The translations under genes were made by a program, and so were the position numbers. From Oceanispirochaeta sp963676905 (GTDB lineage: Bacteria > Spirochaetota > Spirochaetia > DSM-2461), in contig CAXXVE010000001.1 of assembly GCA_963676905.2 (NCBI GenBank), positions 3,782,001-3,846,000 of the forward strand: a stretch of DNA of 64,000 nt, read 5' to 3'. Below are positions 19,021 through 26,993 of this stretch, in pieces. How positions within the stretch are numbered: the first letter of the stretch is position 1; every line of letters starts with the position of its first letter. The notes under the pieces are model-generated. The model did not search any database and was not told the DNA's origin. It saw only the letters and a list, made by a program, of their open reading frames with translations.

Positions 19021-19955
19021 AGCACAGGAACCGGAACACTGGAACAGACATCCTTCACAGCGTGATCCGTCTTTACACCCCGGCTCCGCGCCTCGGGGGT
19101 TAGAACAAGGCGGTGGTTCATGACCGACGGGGCCATGGACAGAATATCCTCAGGGATCACAAAGTCCCGTTCACCAGCCAGTGCAGAGACCTGGGCGGCC
19201 CGGAGCAGATGCTGACCTCCCCGGATGCTCAGACCTGCCTGAAATGAGCCGGAGGTCCTTGTGGCCGCTGCAATCGACACGGCGTAATTCAGGACATTCT
19301 GCTCAATATGCACCGATTGGACCTGTTTCCGGATCTCCGTGATATCTGGGCTTCCGCAAACCACCGAAACAAGATCTGATGCGCTCTTGTCCTTCAGTTC
19401 CAGAAGGATGCGCGCTTCCGTGTCCCCCGGAGGAAAACCAGGATAGAGGGAGAGTCCGAAACGGTCCAGCTGTGACTCGGGAAGATTGTAGGTTCCCGCA
19501 TACCAGGCGGGGTTCTGTGTGGCCGCCACAAAAAAGGGCTCAGGCAAAGGGCGGACAACCCCGTCCACAGTGACAGTCTGCTCCTGCATTGCCTCAAGGA
19601 GGGCAGACTGGGTTCTGGCGGGAGACCTGTTGAGTTCGTCGGCAAGAACAAATTGATGGTGCACTGGCCCCTGACGGAAATGGAACTCCTTTGCAGTACT
19701 GTCCCAGATCATCATGCCTGTGATATCGCCGGGGAGAAGATCAGGGGTAAACTGGATGCGCCCAAGGTCCATGCCGGAAGCCTTTGCAAGACAGCGGACA
19801 AGGGTTGTTTTCCCCACCCCTGAAACATCCTCTATAAGAAGATGCAGGCCGCCGCAGAGGGCGTAGACAGCCGTTTCAACAGCCCTGGGCATCCCAAGAT
19901 ATCCCTTTGAGGTTTCAGAGATAAGTGAAGTCATCAGGCTTGCGGCATTTCGCAT
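19017..19955 (-). CDS. moxR: MoxR family AAA+ ATPase
   Basis: 312 residues. Walker A is G-V-G-K-T-T near residue 47, Walker B is L-A-D-E-L-N-R near 108, and the Q-S-A-L-L-E-A-M-Q-E-Q sensor-like helix follows. MoxR ATPases act as chaperones that mature or activate partner complexes; here the partners should be the DUF58 and transglutaminase proteins encoded downstream. It is the first gene of a three-gene operon, with AAGGAG ten bases before the ATG. A second ATG seven codons in is possible. Confidence 0.92.
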   Translation of the reverse strand: MRNAASLMTSLISETSKGYLGMPRAVETAVYALCGGLHLLIEDVSGVGKTTLVRCLAKASGMDLGRIQFTPDLLPGDITGMMIWDSTAKEFHFRQGPVHHQFVLADELNRSPARTQSALLEAMQEQTVTVDGVVRPLPEPFFVAATQNPAWYAGTYNLPESQLDRFGLSLYPGFPPGDTEARILLELKDKSASDLVSVVCGSPDITEIRKQVQSVHIEQNVLNYAVSIAAATRTSGSFQAGLSIRGGQHLLRAAQVSALAGERDFVIPEDILSMAPSVMNHRLVLTPEARSRGVKTDHAVKDVCSSVPVPVL

Positions 19956-19982
19956 TCGGAAGCGGCTCCTTGTCCTGAATAT

Positions 19983-20012
19983 ACATTAGACAGGCCATTA
20001 GTAAACAGTCAA
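19983..20012 (-). promoter_or_regulatory. Promoter of the moxR operon
   Basis: On the minus strand, TTGACT (20007-20012), an 18 bp spacer and TAATGT (19983-19988), 27 bp before the moxR ATG. Confidence 0.5.
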
Positions 20013-20062
20013 GCGTTTTTTACCTGACTGCCCTCCAAACCCACGGCCGAACCGCCTTCCGG

Positions 20063-20905
20063 CTAGCCTATCTTTTTGAACTCCACACTCCAGTGGAGAC
20101 CGGTGCCGATATTATAGGCCCGGGCAAAGTTCCCCTGGTTGATGGCGATAGCCATATTGTAGACAGAGTTCACATAGATAACCTGCTCGCTGGGATAGAC
20201 ATCGGCAAAAGAGCGGCCATAGACAATACGGTTATTGTAGGCCACCTTGCTTCCATTACGGATCAGCACCTCAACACTGTCGCCGTGTTTGAATCCTGTA
20301 GCCACAAAGTCATCCCGGGGTATGTTTGTCCAGAGGCTGCCGAAGCGGACATCCAGGATATCGATTGTTCCTTTAACAGAGTTTTCAGTCCTGATGATCT
20401 GCCCGACTTCAAGCTCTTCAACATTCTCAACCGGAACCTCCTGACCCACCTGTTCAAAGCTGATCTGCCCCGAGGCCAGCTTGGCGCCGGTGTTGGCATA
20501 AACGTCACGGCCGTGGAAGGTATAGGAGTATTCGGTTGCCTCCCTGCGGTGTTTTGATTCATCAATCTGCCGGACCTCACTGAGGCCGACATACTTTTTC
20601 ATATGGGTGAGAGTACCGTTGTCCGGTGTAACGATGTAGTGTCCGTCAACTGTCTCAGCCACAACGCTGAGGCGGTCGGAGCCCACGCCGGGATCGACGA
20701 CCGATACGAAAACAGTCCCCCTGGGCCAGTACTCTGTGGTCTGGTAGAGCCTGTACGAGGCATCCCAGATGGAGTACTGGGGAATATCGTGGGTCAGGTC
20801 AAAGATCTTCAAGCCGTCATCCACCACATTGGCCACACCGTGCATGGCGGATACAGCACCATCCACAAGTCCGAAATCACTTTGAAATACAATCAGCTTA
20901 TTCAT
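20063..20905 (-). CDS. S-adenosyl-L-methionine hydrolase (SAM hydroxide adenosyltransferase, DUF62), copy 2
   Basis: 280 residues. The family hydrolyses SAM to adenosine and L-methionine. The catalytic triad Asp71, Arg78 and His131 matches the Asp-Arg-His set with the same spacing as studied DUF62 enzymes; D-P-G-V-G and T-P-D-N-G-T-L-T motifs are present. There is no signal peptide, so it acts in the cytosol. It is the last gene of an ECF transporter operon and follows a second, related copy by 55 bp that hold a strong hairpin. GGGAGG precedes the ATG. Having two copies side by side is unusual. Confidence 0.9.
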   Translation of the reverse strand: MNKLIVFQSDFGLVDGAVSAMHGVANVVDDGLKIFDLTHDIPQYSIWDASYRLYQTTEYWPRGTVFVSVVDPGVGSDRLSVVAETVDGHYIVTPDNGTLTHMKKYVGLSEVRQIDESKHRREATEYSYTFHGRDVYANTGAKLASGQISFEQVGQEVPVENVEELEVGQIIRTENSVKGTIDILDVRFGSLWTNIPRDDFVATGFKHGDSVEVLIRNGSKVAYNNRIVYGRSFADVYPSEQVIYVNSVYNMAIAINQGNFARAYNIGTGLHWSVEFKKIG

Positions 20906-20921
20906 AACGCCCTCCCGGCTT

Positions 20922-20958
20922 CCTGATGTCCCGGGGCTCCCCCCGGGGAAGGATCAGG
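20922..20958 (-). other. Strong intercistronic stem-loop between the two SAM hydrolase genes
   Basis: CCTGAT/ATCAGG outer arms and CCCGGGG/CCCCGGG inner arms form a long G/C-rich hairpin filling the gap between the stop of copy 1 and the ribosome site of copy 2. There is no T run. It probably sets mRNA stability or the ratio of the two products. Confidence 0.55.
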
Positions 20959-20960
20959 TT

Positions 20961-21809
20961 TCAGTCTTTTGAAAATTCAACGGTCCAGTCCGAACCATAG
21001 CCGATGCCGAAATCATCACTGAAGCTGCCCTGAGAGACTGCCAGAGAGATTTTCATCAGCTCATTGTTATAGATCATAGGTCTGCCCTTCTCCTCATATC
21101 CGAAGGATTTGTGAAAGAGGAGTTTCTTTGAGAATTTCTCCTCACCCTGATGGCGGATTGTGAGATTCAGATGGTCACCGAACTCAAATCCGGCCTCCCT
21201 GAAGAGACTGAGGGGGATATTGGTCCAGAGATTGCCGAAGTTGGGATCGTTGATCTCAAAGATCCCCCTGATTACAGTTCCCTCAAGGGCGGGCTCCAGA
21301 AGGGGAAACCGTACGATCTCCTCCAGAGGATAGGCGGGGCCGACTCCCTCGAAGTCAATGATCCCCGATGCCAGACGGGCGGCGCAGTAGCCGAAAAGAT
21401 CCCGGCCGTGAAAGATGCTCACCTCTTCTGTGTCCTTGCCCCTCAGGCGGTTTACTGTTTCATCGATCTCACGGACCTCTTTGATGCCGAACACCGCATC
21501 CACATGGGTCAGGGAGCCGTTGTCCGGGGTCACTACATAGTAGCCGTTCTCCGTCAGGGCCACTGAAGCCTTGCGGGGGGTACCCACACCCGGGTCCACC
21601 ACAGAGACAAAAACAGTCCCCTGCGGCCAGAACTTCATGGATTGAAAGAGGCGGTATGAGGCACTCCAGGTATCGTACTGGGGCAGATCATGGGTTCCTG
21701 TGATAATTTCGAGGGTACGGTCAACCGATTTAACCACACCGTACATGGAGCAGACCGCTCCCTCCTTGTAGGTAAAGTCGGTCTGAAAGACAAGCATAGC
21801 TTTTTCCAT
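20961..21809 (-). CDS. S-adenosyl-L-methionine hydrolase (DUF62), copy 1
   Basis: 282 residues, clearly homologous to the downstream copy over its full length but diverged. Triad Asp72, Arg79 and His134 (V-D-P-G-V-G, T-P-R-K, F-H-G-R-D). The Asp-Arg-His triad marks the water-using hydrolases and argues against a halogenase such as fluorinase or chlorinase. It lies 33 bp after ecfT in the same direction. Breaking SAM to adenosine plus methionine in the same operon as an ECF importer suggests that the importer serves SAM, a SAM breakdown product or a methionine-cycle compound (inference). Confidence 0.9.
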   Translation of the reverse strand: MEKAMLVFQTDFTYKEGAVCSMYGVVKSVDRTLEIITGTHDLPQYDTWSASYRLFQSMKFWPQGTVFVSVVDPGVGTPRKASVALTENGYYVVTPDNGSLTHVDAVFGIKEVREIDETVNRLRGKDTEEVSIFHGRDLFGYCAARLASGIIDFEGVGPAYPLEEIVRFPLLEPALEGTVIRGIFEINDPNFGNLWTNIPLSLFREAGFEFGDHLNLTIRHQGEEKFSKKLLFHKSFGYEEKGRPMIYNNELMKISLAVSQGSFSDDFGIGYGSDWTVEFSKD

Positions 21810-21842
21810 TTGGAACTCCTTGGTTGTTATAGTTTCAAGCTG

Positions 21843-22676
21843 TCAGATAAAGGGATTATAGAACCTTCCGTGGTTGATAAAAGCCGAAACACAGAGGGCA
21901 GCTGTAAATATAAGAATTGAAATAACAAGAGCGACAACATCAATACCTGAGATTTTCCTCCGGCTGTACCAGCTCCGCTTTTTATGTTTGCCGAAGCCCC
22001 GCAGATCCATGGCATTGCTTATAAGTTCAATACGGTCCAGGGTGGAGAATACAAGGGGAATTATAATAAGCAGGGCATTCTTGACCCGGGTCCAGAACCT
22101 GGCCTTCCGGGAGATATCCAGACCTCTGGCCTGCTGGGAGAGGCTTATATTCCTGTACTCCCTCTGAATATCGGGAAAGTAGCGCAGAGTCAGGGAGACA
22201 GCATAGGCGGCCTTGTAGTGGACACCCACACCGTTCAGAGCCGAAGCGAATTCGCTTGGATTTGTGGTCAGGAGAAAACAGATCCCGAGGGGAATAACCG
22301 AGGCATATTTGAGGAGTTTGGTGATCTGATAAAAGAGCTGCTCCGCCGTGACTGTATAGGGACCGACAAGATGAACGATCTCATGGCGGGTTCCATAAAT
22401 TTTAACCCCTTCTTCGGGACTGAAGAAGAAGGTAATCACCGCGTTTGTGACAAGAAATACTGCCACATAGATCACCATCACTTTGATCTGGGAAAATTTG
22501 ATCTTGGCAAGCTTAAGGACCCAGAGGGAGAACACCATAACAAGCAGAACGACCCGGATGTCGTAACTGAACATCACCGCAAAGGTGAGAAACAGAAAGG
22601 CAATGAGCTTGGTAAGCCCTGAAAGCCTGTGGATCGGTGTATCGATAAAGTTGTAGGTAAAAAGTTTTGTACTCAC
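21843..22676 (-). CDS. ecfT: Energy-coupling factor transporter transmembrane protein EcfT
   Basis: 277 residues with five to six membrane helices. The family coupling motif is visible as A-R-G-L-D near residue 188 (S-L-S-Q-Q-A-R-G-L-D) and a second as A-M-D-L-R-G-F-G near 227; these A-R-G/A-R-x type helices contact the ATPases. EcfT joins the substrate-binding S component to the ATPase pair. Its start overlaps the end of ecfA by 4 bp. Confidence 0.9.
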   Translation of the reverse strand: MSTKLFTYNFIDTPIHRLSGLTKLIAFLFLTFAVMFSYDIRVVLLVMVFSLWVLKLAKIKFSQIKVMVIYVAVFLVTNAVITFFFSPEEGVKIYGTRHEIVHLVGPYTVTAEQLFYQITKLLKYASVIPLGICFLLTTNPSEFASALNGVGVHYKAAYAVSLTLRYFPDIQREYRNISLSQQARGLDISRKARFWTRVKNALLIIIPLVFSTLDRIELISNAMDLRGFGKHKKRSWYSRRKISGIDVVALVISILIFTAALCVSAFINHGRFYNPFI

Positions 22677-24385
22677 TGGTGGACTCTGACCTTCTTGTCG
22701 TAATCAATAAAGTTCTGAACAAATCCTGTGCCGTCGGCAATACCTGTCATCTGGCTCAGACGGTAGAGGGAGGTCTCCTTCAGGTTGGCCCTCTCTATCA
22801 CATCTCCGTTTGTAAGAACATCACTGGGGCGGGCATCGGCAATCTTCTCCCCTCCCGATATAACAACCGCTCTGGTGGCATACTCAAGCATCAGATGCAT
22901 GTCGTGGGTTATCAGAATGATAGCCACCCCCAGCCGGTTGATCTCCTTAACAAATTCCATAATCTGGGTATAGTGCTTGAAATCCTGTCCTGCCGTGGGC
23001 TCATCGAGAATAATGACTTCGGGATCAAGGGCCAGGATGGAAGCGATGGTCACCCGCTTGCGCTGGCCGAAACTGAGGGCGGCAATGGGCCATTTCCTGA
23101 AAGGAGCCAGGCCGCAGATCTCAAGAACCTTTTCAACCCTTTTGCGGATTTCATCCTCTTCCACACCCCTGAGCCGCAGCCCCAGGGCTACCTCGTCAAA
23201 GATAAGGGGTTTGGAGATCATCTGGTTTGGATTCTGCATCACCACTCCGATCTTCTCGGCCCTCTCCTTGATTGTCAGGCCGCTGATGTCCTCACCCTGA
23301 TAACGGATGACTCCCCCGGATTCCTTCTCAAACCCGGAAATAAGCCTGGACAGGGTCGATTTACCCGCGCCGTTCCGGCCTACAATGGCCATAAGTTCCC
23401 CCTTCTCAAGGGAGAGGCTTATATTTTTGATTATCTGTTTCTCTCCGTCATAGGAAAAATTAATGTTCTCCATGGAGAGAAGAGCCTCTTCGGCGGGTTT
23501 GACGGGGGGGGGCTCTACAGCATCATTCCAGGCTGTCAGAGCTTTTTTGATTTCATCTGTCTTCAGAGTATCAATATGACCGGCACAGTGTCCCGCAGTC
23601 AGTTCCACCCCCGCATACTTAAGGGCGGTGACATAAAGGGGCTCCCTTATGCCGTTCTCCGCCAGAAGGGACGAAGCCATAAGGGAATCGGCATCGAGGT
23701 CCGCCAGAATACGGCCCTCATTCATCAGAATGACCCTGTCTATATCCCTGTGAAGAACGTCTTCCAGGCGGTGTTCAATGATAATAATGGTTTTATCGGT
23801 TTTCCTGTGTATATCGTCGATGATCTCGATAGCGGCCATTCCCGTTGCAGGGTCAAGGTTGGCAAGTGGTTCATCAAAGAGGAGAATTTCAACATCATCC
23901 ACCAGAACTCCGGCCAGACTGGTCCTCTGCTTCTGGCCTCCCGACAGTTCATAGGGGGAAGAGGAGCCGAAACTTTCCATATCTACCATTGCTGCCGCTC
24001 TGCTCACGCGGTCTTTCATCTCAGGAAGGGGAATTATGTCGTTTTCAAGGGCGAAGGCGATGTCTTCAAAGACTGTAAGACCGACAAACTGGCCGTCAGG
24101 ATCCTGAAGCACCGTACCCAGAAGCTTTGAGAGCTGAAAGATGTCCAGCTCCTTTGTCTCCTTCCCTTTAATTTTCAGGCTTCCCTCAATTTCGCCTTTG
24201 TAGGAGAAGGGAATCAGGCCGTTCAGACAGTGGCCCAGGGTGCTTTTACCGCTGCCGCTGGGACCCACTATCAGAATTTTCTCACCTTTCCGAATGGTAA
24301 GGTTTATATCATGAAGAGTGGGACGGGCCTGAGTATAGTACTGAAAACTGAAATCCCTGAACTCAATAATATTCTCACTGCTCAC
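22673..24385 (-). CDS. ecfA: ECF transporter ATPase, two nucleotide-binding domains fused
   Basis: 570 residues carrying both ATPase halves, which are separate EcfA1/EcfA2 proteins in many Gram-positives. Half one: Walker A G-P-S-G-S-G-K-S-T, signature L-S-G-G-Q-K-Q-R, Walker B I-L-L-F-D-E-P. Half two (from about 305): Walker A G-R-N-G-A-G-K-S-T, signature L-S-F-G-Q-R-K-R, Walker B V-I-I-L-D-E-P. It powers the ECF importer with EcfT and the S component. It follows the S-component gene by 50 bp. Confidence 0.93.
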   Translation of the reverse strand: MSSENIIEFRDFSFQYYTQARPTLHDINLTIRKGEKILIVGPSGSGKSTLGHCLNGLIPFSYKGEIEGSLKIKGKETKELDIFQLSKLLGTVLQDPDGQFVGLTVFEDIAFALENDIIPLPEMKDRVSRAAAMVDMESFGSSSPYELSGGQKQRTSLAGVLVDDVEILLFDEPLANLDPATGMAAIEIIDDIHRKTDKTIIIIEHRLEDVLHRDIDRVILMNEGRILADLDADSLMASSLLAENGIREPLYVTALKYAGVELTAGHCAGHIDTLKTDEIKKALTAWNDAVEPPPVKPAEEALLSMENINFSYDGEKQIIKNISLSLEKGELMAIVGRNGAGKSTLSRLISGFEKESGGVIRYQGEDISGLTIKERAEKIGVVMQNPNQMISKPLIFDEVALGLRLRGVEEDEIRKRVEKVLEICGLAPFRKWPIAALSFGQRKRVTIASILALDPEVIILDEPTAGQDFKHYTQIMEFVKEINRLGVAIILITHDMHLMLEYATRAVVISGGEKIADARPSDVLTNGDVIERANLKETSLYRLSQMTGIADGTGFVQNFIDYDKKVRVHQ

Positions 24386-24435
24386 CCCTGAAACCTCTTC
24401 ATTTTTAATTTTTAATACAGAACGGCAGGACTGAA

Positions 24436-24993
24436 TTATTCCTTGTCCAGACTTCCCTTCTGGGTTTTTGTGGCGCTGTAGGCAACAAGAAGAAGAGTAC
24501 CGATAATGGCAACTGTAATGCTGTTCATGGCAGCCGCGACAATACCCTGTGTAAATACAAGATTCACAGGCTCTTTATAGATAAGGATATCAAGTACAGG
24601 TGCCACAATTACCCAGGCGATGATATTACCCACAACCTGAATGATATTAAAGACAGCAATTGACTTGCCCTTGAAATTGCCTTCTTCCACAGCTGTTTTT
24701 TTGTAGGCCAGACCATAGGAAAAACCGCAGACTCCACTGGCAATGACCCAGCTCCACCAGGGAGAGCCATACTGAAGAGCATCAGAGAGGGCGTGTCCGA
24801 TAAAAGCGATCAGTCCACCGGCAATGGGGCCGAATAAAACCGCAAAGAAAGCACCAAGGCCGTAAGCTGTCTGCAGACTGGTTTCGGGAATGGGAGAGGG
24901 AACCTTCACATACATAAACAGAAGCATAAACAGGGCGGCGCCAAGACCAGTTGCAACGATGGTTCTCGTGGTCACTTTAAAGTACTCTTTCAT
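24436..24993 (-). CDS. ECF transporter S component, UPF0397 family
   Basis: 185 residues, about six membrane helices. The N-terminal pattern (T-I-V-A-T-G-L-G-A-A-L-F), L-Q-T-A-Y-G, F-G-P-I-A-G-G-L-I-A-F-I-G-H and Y-G-S-P-W-W-S-W-V are hallmarks of the UPF0397 family, often labelled riboflavin-type ECF substrate protein without proof. It should bind the imported small molecule, which is unknown; the two SAM hydrolases downstream hint at a SAM-related or nucleoside ligand. ATG 24993 is chosen for its AAGGAG; a longer reading from 25074 would run into the promoter. Confidence 0.85.
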   Translation of the reverse strand: MKEYFKVTTRTIVATGLGAALFMLLFMYVKVPSPIPETSLQTAYGLGAFFAVLFGPIAGGLIAFIGHALSDALQYGSPWWSWVIASGVCGFSYGLAYKKTAVEEGNFKGKSIAVFNIIQVVGNIIAWVIVAPVLDILIYKEPVNLVFTQGIVAAAMNSITVAIIGTLLLVAYSATKTQKGSLDKE

Positions 24994-25027
24994 ATTATTT
25001 TCTCCTTGGAACAATAATGGAATGGAC

Positions 25028-25053
25028 CAGTTCCTCTCGCAGGAGAGCAACTG
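25028..25053 (-). promoter_or_regulatory. Inverted repeat at the transcription start of the ECF/SAM-hydrolase operon
   Basis: CAGTTcCTCTC, a GCAG loop and GAGAGcAACTG form an 11-bp inverted repeat with one symmetrical mismatch. It begins at the predicted +1 and fills the 5' end of a roughly 59-nt leader. It could be an operator or an RNA hairpin. Confidence 0.5.
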
Positions 25054-25058
25054 CCTTA

Positions 25059-25087
25059 AGCATATATTTTGCATGAAAAGCTGTCAA
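25059..25087 (-). promoter_or_regulatory. Promoter of the ECF/SAM-hydrolase operon
   Basis: On the minus strand, consensus TTGACA (25082-25087), a 17 bp spacer and TATGCT (25059-25064). It reads into the UPF0397 gene with a short leader. Confidence 0.65.
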
Positions 25088-25206
25088 ATATCTTAACTTT
25101 TTTCGAAGCTGAATTCCAGAAGGATAAAACAGCACAAAGGCCTGCTCTCTTTGCACACACAGGACTCACACGGCCTGCAATGCCGTATTATGGAAAAACA
25201 CTGTTG

Positions 25207-25233
25207 AAAATATTAATATCAAAATATTAATAT
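25207..25233. repeat. Tandem 13-bp AT-rich repeats, each holding a palindrome
   Basis: AAAATATTAATAT occurs twice (25207-25219 and 25221-25233), 14 bp apart. Each copy holds the perfect palindrome ATATTAATAT. They lie between the ECF promoter and the lipoprotein promoter, a fitting place for a shared regulator site or UP element. Confidence 0.55.
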
Positions 25234-25260
25234 ATTTTAATCATTTCTATATATATTCCC

Positions 25261-25289
25261 TTGCATCAGACCCCCTTATGGGTTAAATA
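25261..25289 (+). promoter_or_regulatory. Promoter of the lipoprotein gene
   Basis: TTGCAT (25261-25266), 17 bp spacer, TAAATA (25284-25289). The gene has GGAGG six bases before its ATG at 25326. Confidence 0.5.
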
Positions 25290-25325
25290 TTTAATCAATC
25301 AATTAATATCTATTGGAGGATTCTA

Positions 25326-26048
25326 ATGCAGAAAAAAATTCTGTTCCTGCTTATTGTTGTTTCTCTTGTATCTTTCGGCTGTGCAAAACGGACTGCTGAA
25401 GTTGCAGCACCCGCTCCGGCTGAAGAAGTTTCCGGCGCCTCACCCACATCTGACGGCAGTGAAGACCTGACAATCGCCTTCCAGTTTAACCTTGCTGAAG
25501 ATGATGCTGACAACCACTTCAACTGGAAAGGAAACATCCGCTACATGGCAGCCGATGACAGCTATGACTCTGTCAGTGGTGCATCCGCCCTCGGTTCTAC
25601 CCACCTGTTCCAGTCCTACCTCTATGATGTAGAAGGAAAGGCGACTATGGCCACCGGTCTCCGCGGCCTCTTCCTCTTTGCTGTAAACCCCCACAGCCAG
25701 GCTGAGCATGACAATCTTCAGGCTTCCAAGGCTGCAGACGGTACAATCACTATTCAGTATGTACACAGAGGCACAGCCTACCGTTTCGTAACTGATGCAA
25801 ATGGTGTTATTGAGCTTCCCTGGAGCGAAAGCATCAGCAGAAGCATCGGTACTCCCCAGGCAATCGAAGCAGAGTTCTCTGCAAACGGAGAAGCCAGCGG
25901 AGTTGATTACGATGATGTATTCTCAACAGGCACTTCCAGCCACAGAGCTGCTGATGATGCAATGTACAAGTTCTACGGCGCACTCCAGATGACTCTTGAC
26001 GGAGATATCCTCGGAGCATCCGGAAGCCTGACAGCTGTAAAGCAGTAA
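25326..26048 (+). CDS. Lipoprotein of unknown function
   Basis: 240 residues. A lipoprotein signal peptide ends in the lipobox V-S-F-G-C (Cys19), followed by an Ala/Pro/Glu-rich linker and an acidic domain of about 190 residues rich in Ser, Ala, Asp and aromatic residues, with strand-like stretches (T-I-A-F-Q-F-N-L, G-T-I-T-I-Q-Y-V-H-R-G-T-A-Y-R-F). No known family is recognised. GGAGG and a plausible promoter precede it and a strong terminator follows, so it is a well-expressed single-gene unit. It is divergent from the ECF operon. A surface or periplasmic role is likely; nothing more can be said. Confidence 0.8.
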   Translation: MQKKILFLLIVVSLVSFGCAKRTAEVAAPAPAEEVSGASPTSDGSEDLTIAFQFNLAEDDADNHFNWKGNIRYMAADDSYDSVSGASALGSTHLFQSYLYDVEGKATMATGLRGLFLFAVNPHSQAEHDNLQASKAADGTITIQYVHRGTAYRFVTDANGVIELPWSESISRSIGTPQAIEAEFSANGEASGVDYDDVFSTGTSSHRAADDAMYKFYGALQMTLDGDILGASGSLTAVKQ

Positions 26049-26081
26049 TACAGATTCACAATATTATTTAAGTTGTTCTAC

Positions 26082-26110
26082 AAAGCCCGCAGTTCCGCTG
26101 CGGGCTTTTT
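26082..26110 (+). terminator. Rho-independent terminator after the lipoprotein gene
   Basis: An 11-bp perfect stem (AAAGCCCGCAG / CTGCGGGCTTT) with a TTCCG loop, running into a T run. Confidence 0.9.
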
Positions 26111-26242
26111 CTTTCTCCTCTCTCCGGGGTAGGCCGCCGGGCGTTGACTCACACGGAAAAAGAGCATAAGAATTCTATTTGAAATAGTGAATCCGCCGCA
26201 ATGGGTTTCATTATTTCAATTGTATTGCAGGAGATTGATAAA

Positions 26243-26986
26243 ATGAGTGAGAAACAGGCCCATATACGGCTGTCAAAGGATGACAGTGCAAGATTTGCGA
26301 TTCTTCCCGGAGATCCCGGAAGAATCGATCATATAAAAACTTTTCTTGATGATCCAGAGGAACTAGTCTTCAACCGTGAAATGCGCAGCGTCTGCGGAAC
26401 CTACAAGGGGATCAGAGTGCTTGCCGTTTCCACAGGAATGGGAGGCGCCTCAACAGGGATTGCCGTTGAGGAACTCAAGAATATCGGCGTCGAGTATATG
26501 ATCCGCATCGGAAGCTGCGGTGCACTGCAGAAGGGAATCAAACTTGGTGAGCTGATCATCGTCAACGGCGCCGTCCGGGACGAAGGCACATCCAAAGCCT
26601 ATGTGGACCCCGTCTTTCCGGCAGTCCCCAGTCATGAACTCCTTTTCTCCTGCCTCAAGGCGGCAGAAGAGATGAACCTGAAGCCCCATGTGGGAATTGC
26701 AAGAAGCCATGACAGCTTCTACACCGACCGTGAGGATGAAATAGACGCATACTGGGCGGGAAAGGGAGTGCTCGGATGCGATATGGAAACAGCCGCCCTG
26801 TTCACCATCGGATCCCTGAGAGGTGTGAAATGCGCCTCCATATTGAATACAGTGGTAGAATATGAAGAGGATTTAGAGCAGAATATAAACGACTATGTTG
26901 ACGGAGAGTCTGTTGTCAAAAAGGGAGAGGTCGATGAGATCCGGACAGCCCTTGAAGCCTTCGTCATAGAAAGCAGTAAAGGATAA
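26243..26986 (+). CDS. Nucleoside phosphorylase (PNP/UDP family)
   Basis: 247 residues from ATG 26243, chosen because GGAG lies nine bases upstream; an ATG at 26201 is in frame but has no ribosome site. The phosphate-binding G-D-P-G-R, the I-G-S-C-G-A-L segment and D-M-E-T-A-A-L-F (ribose-contacting Met-Glu) mark the hexameric uridine/purine nucleoside phosphorylase family. It cleaves a nucleoside with phosphate to base and ribose 1-phosphate in the cytosol; base specificity is not readable. It is followed after 7 bp by a nicotinamidase-like gene, which raises nicotinamide riboside as a substrate (inference). Confidence 0.88.
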   Translation: MSEKQAHIRLSKDDSARFAILPGDPGRIDHIKTFLDDPEELVFNREMRSVCGTYKGIRVLAVSTGMGGASTGIAVEELKNIGVEYMIRIGSCGALQKGIKLGELIIVNGAVRDEGTSKAYVDPVFPAVPSHELLFSCLKAAEEMNLKPHVGIARSHDSFYTDREDEIDAYWAGKGVLGCDMETAALFTIGSLRGVKCASILNTVVEYEEDLEQNINDYVDGESVVKKGEVDEIRTALEAFVIESSKG

Positions 26987-26993
26987 TGAAGCC

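Noticed and set aside
20063..21809. Fluorinase or chlorinase role for the DUF62 pair
   Set aside because: Both keep the Asp-Arg-His triad of the water-using hydrolases, and no halometabolite genes lie near.
22667..24130. Long open frame of 487 codons on the plus strand
   Set aside because: It is fully antisense to the double ATPase gene, has low-complexity His/Gly/Gln-rich content, and shows no family motif; it is a shadow of codon usage.
24994..25087. SAM or other riboswitch before the ECF operon
   Set aside because: The leader from the best promoter is only about 59 nt with one simple hairpin; too short for the common SAM-I type, and no conserved core was recognised.
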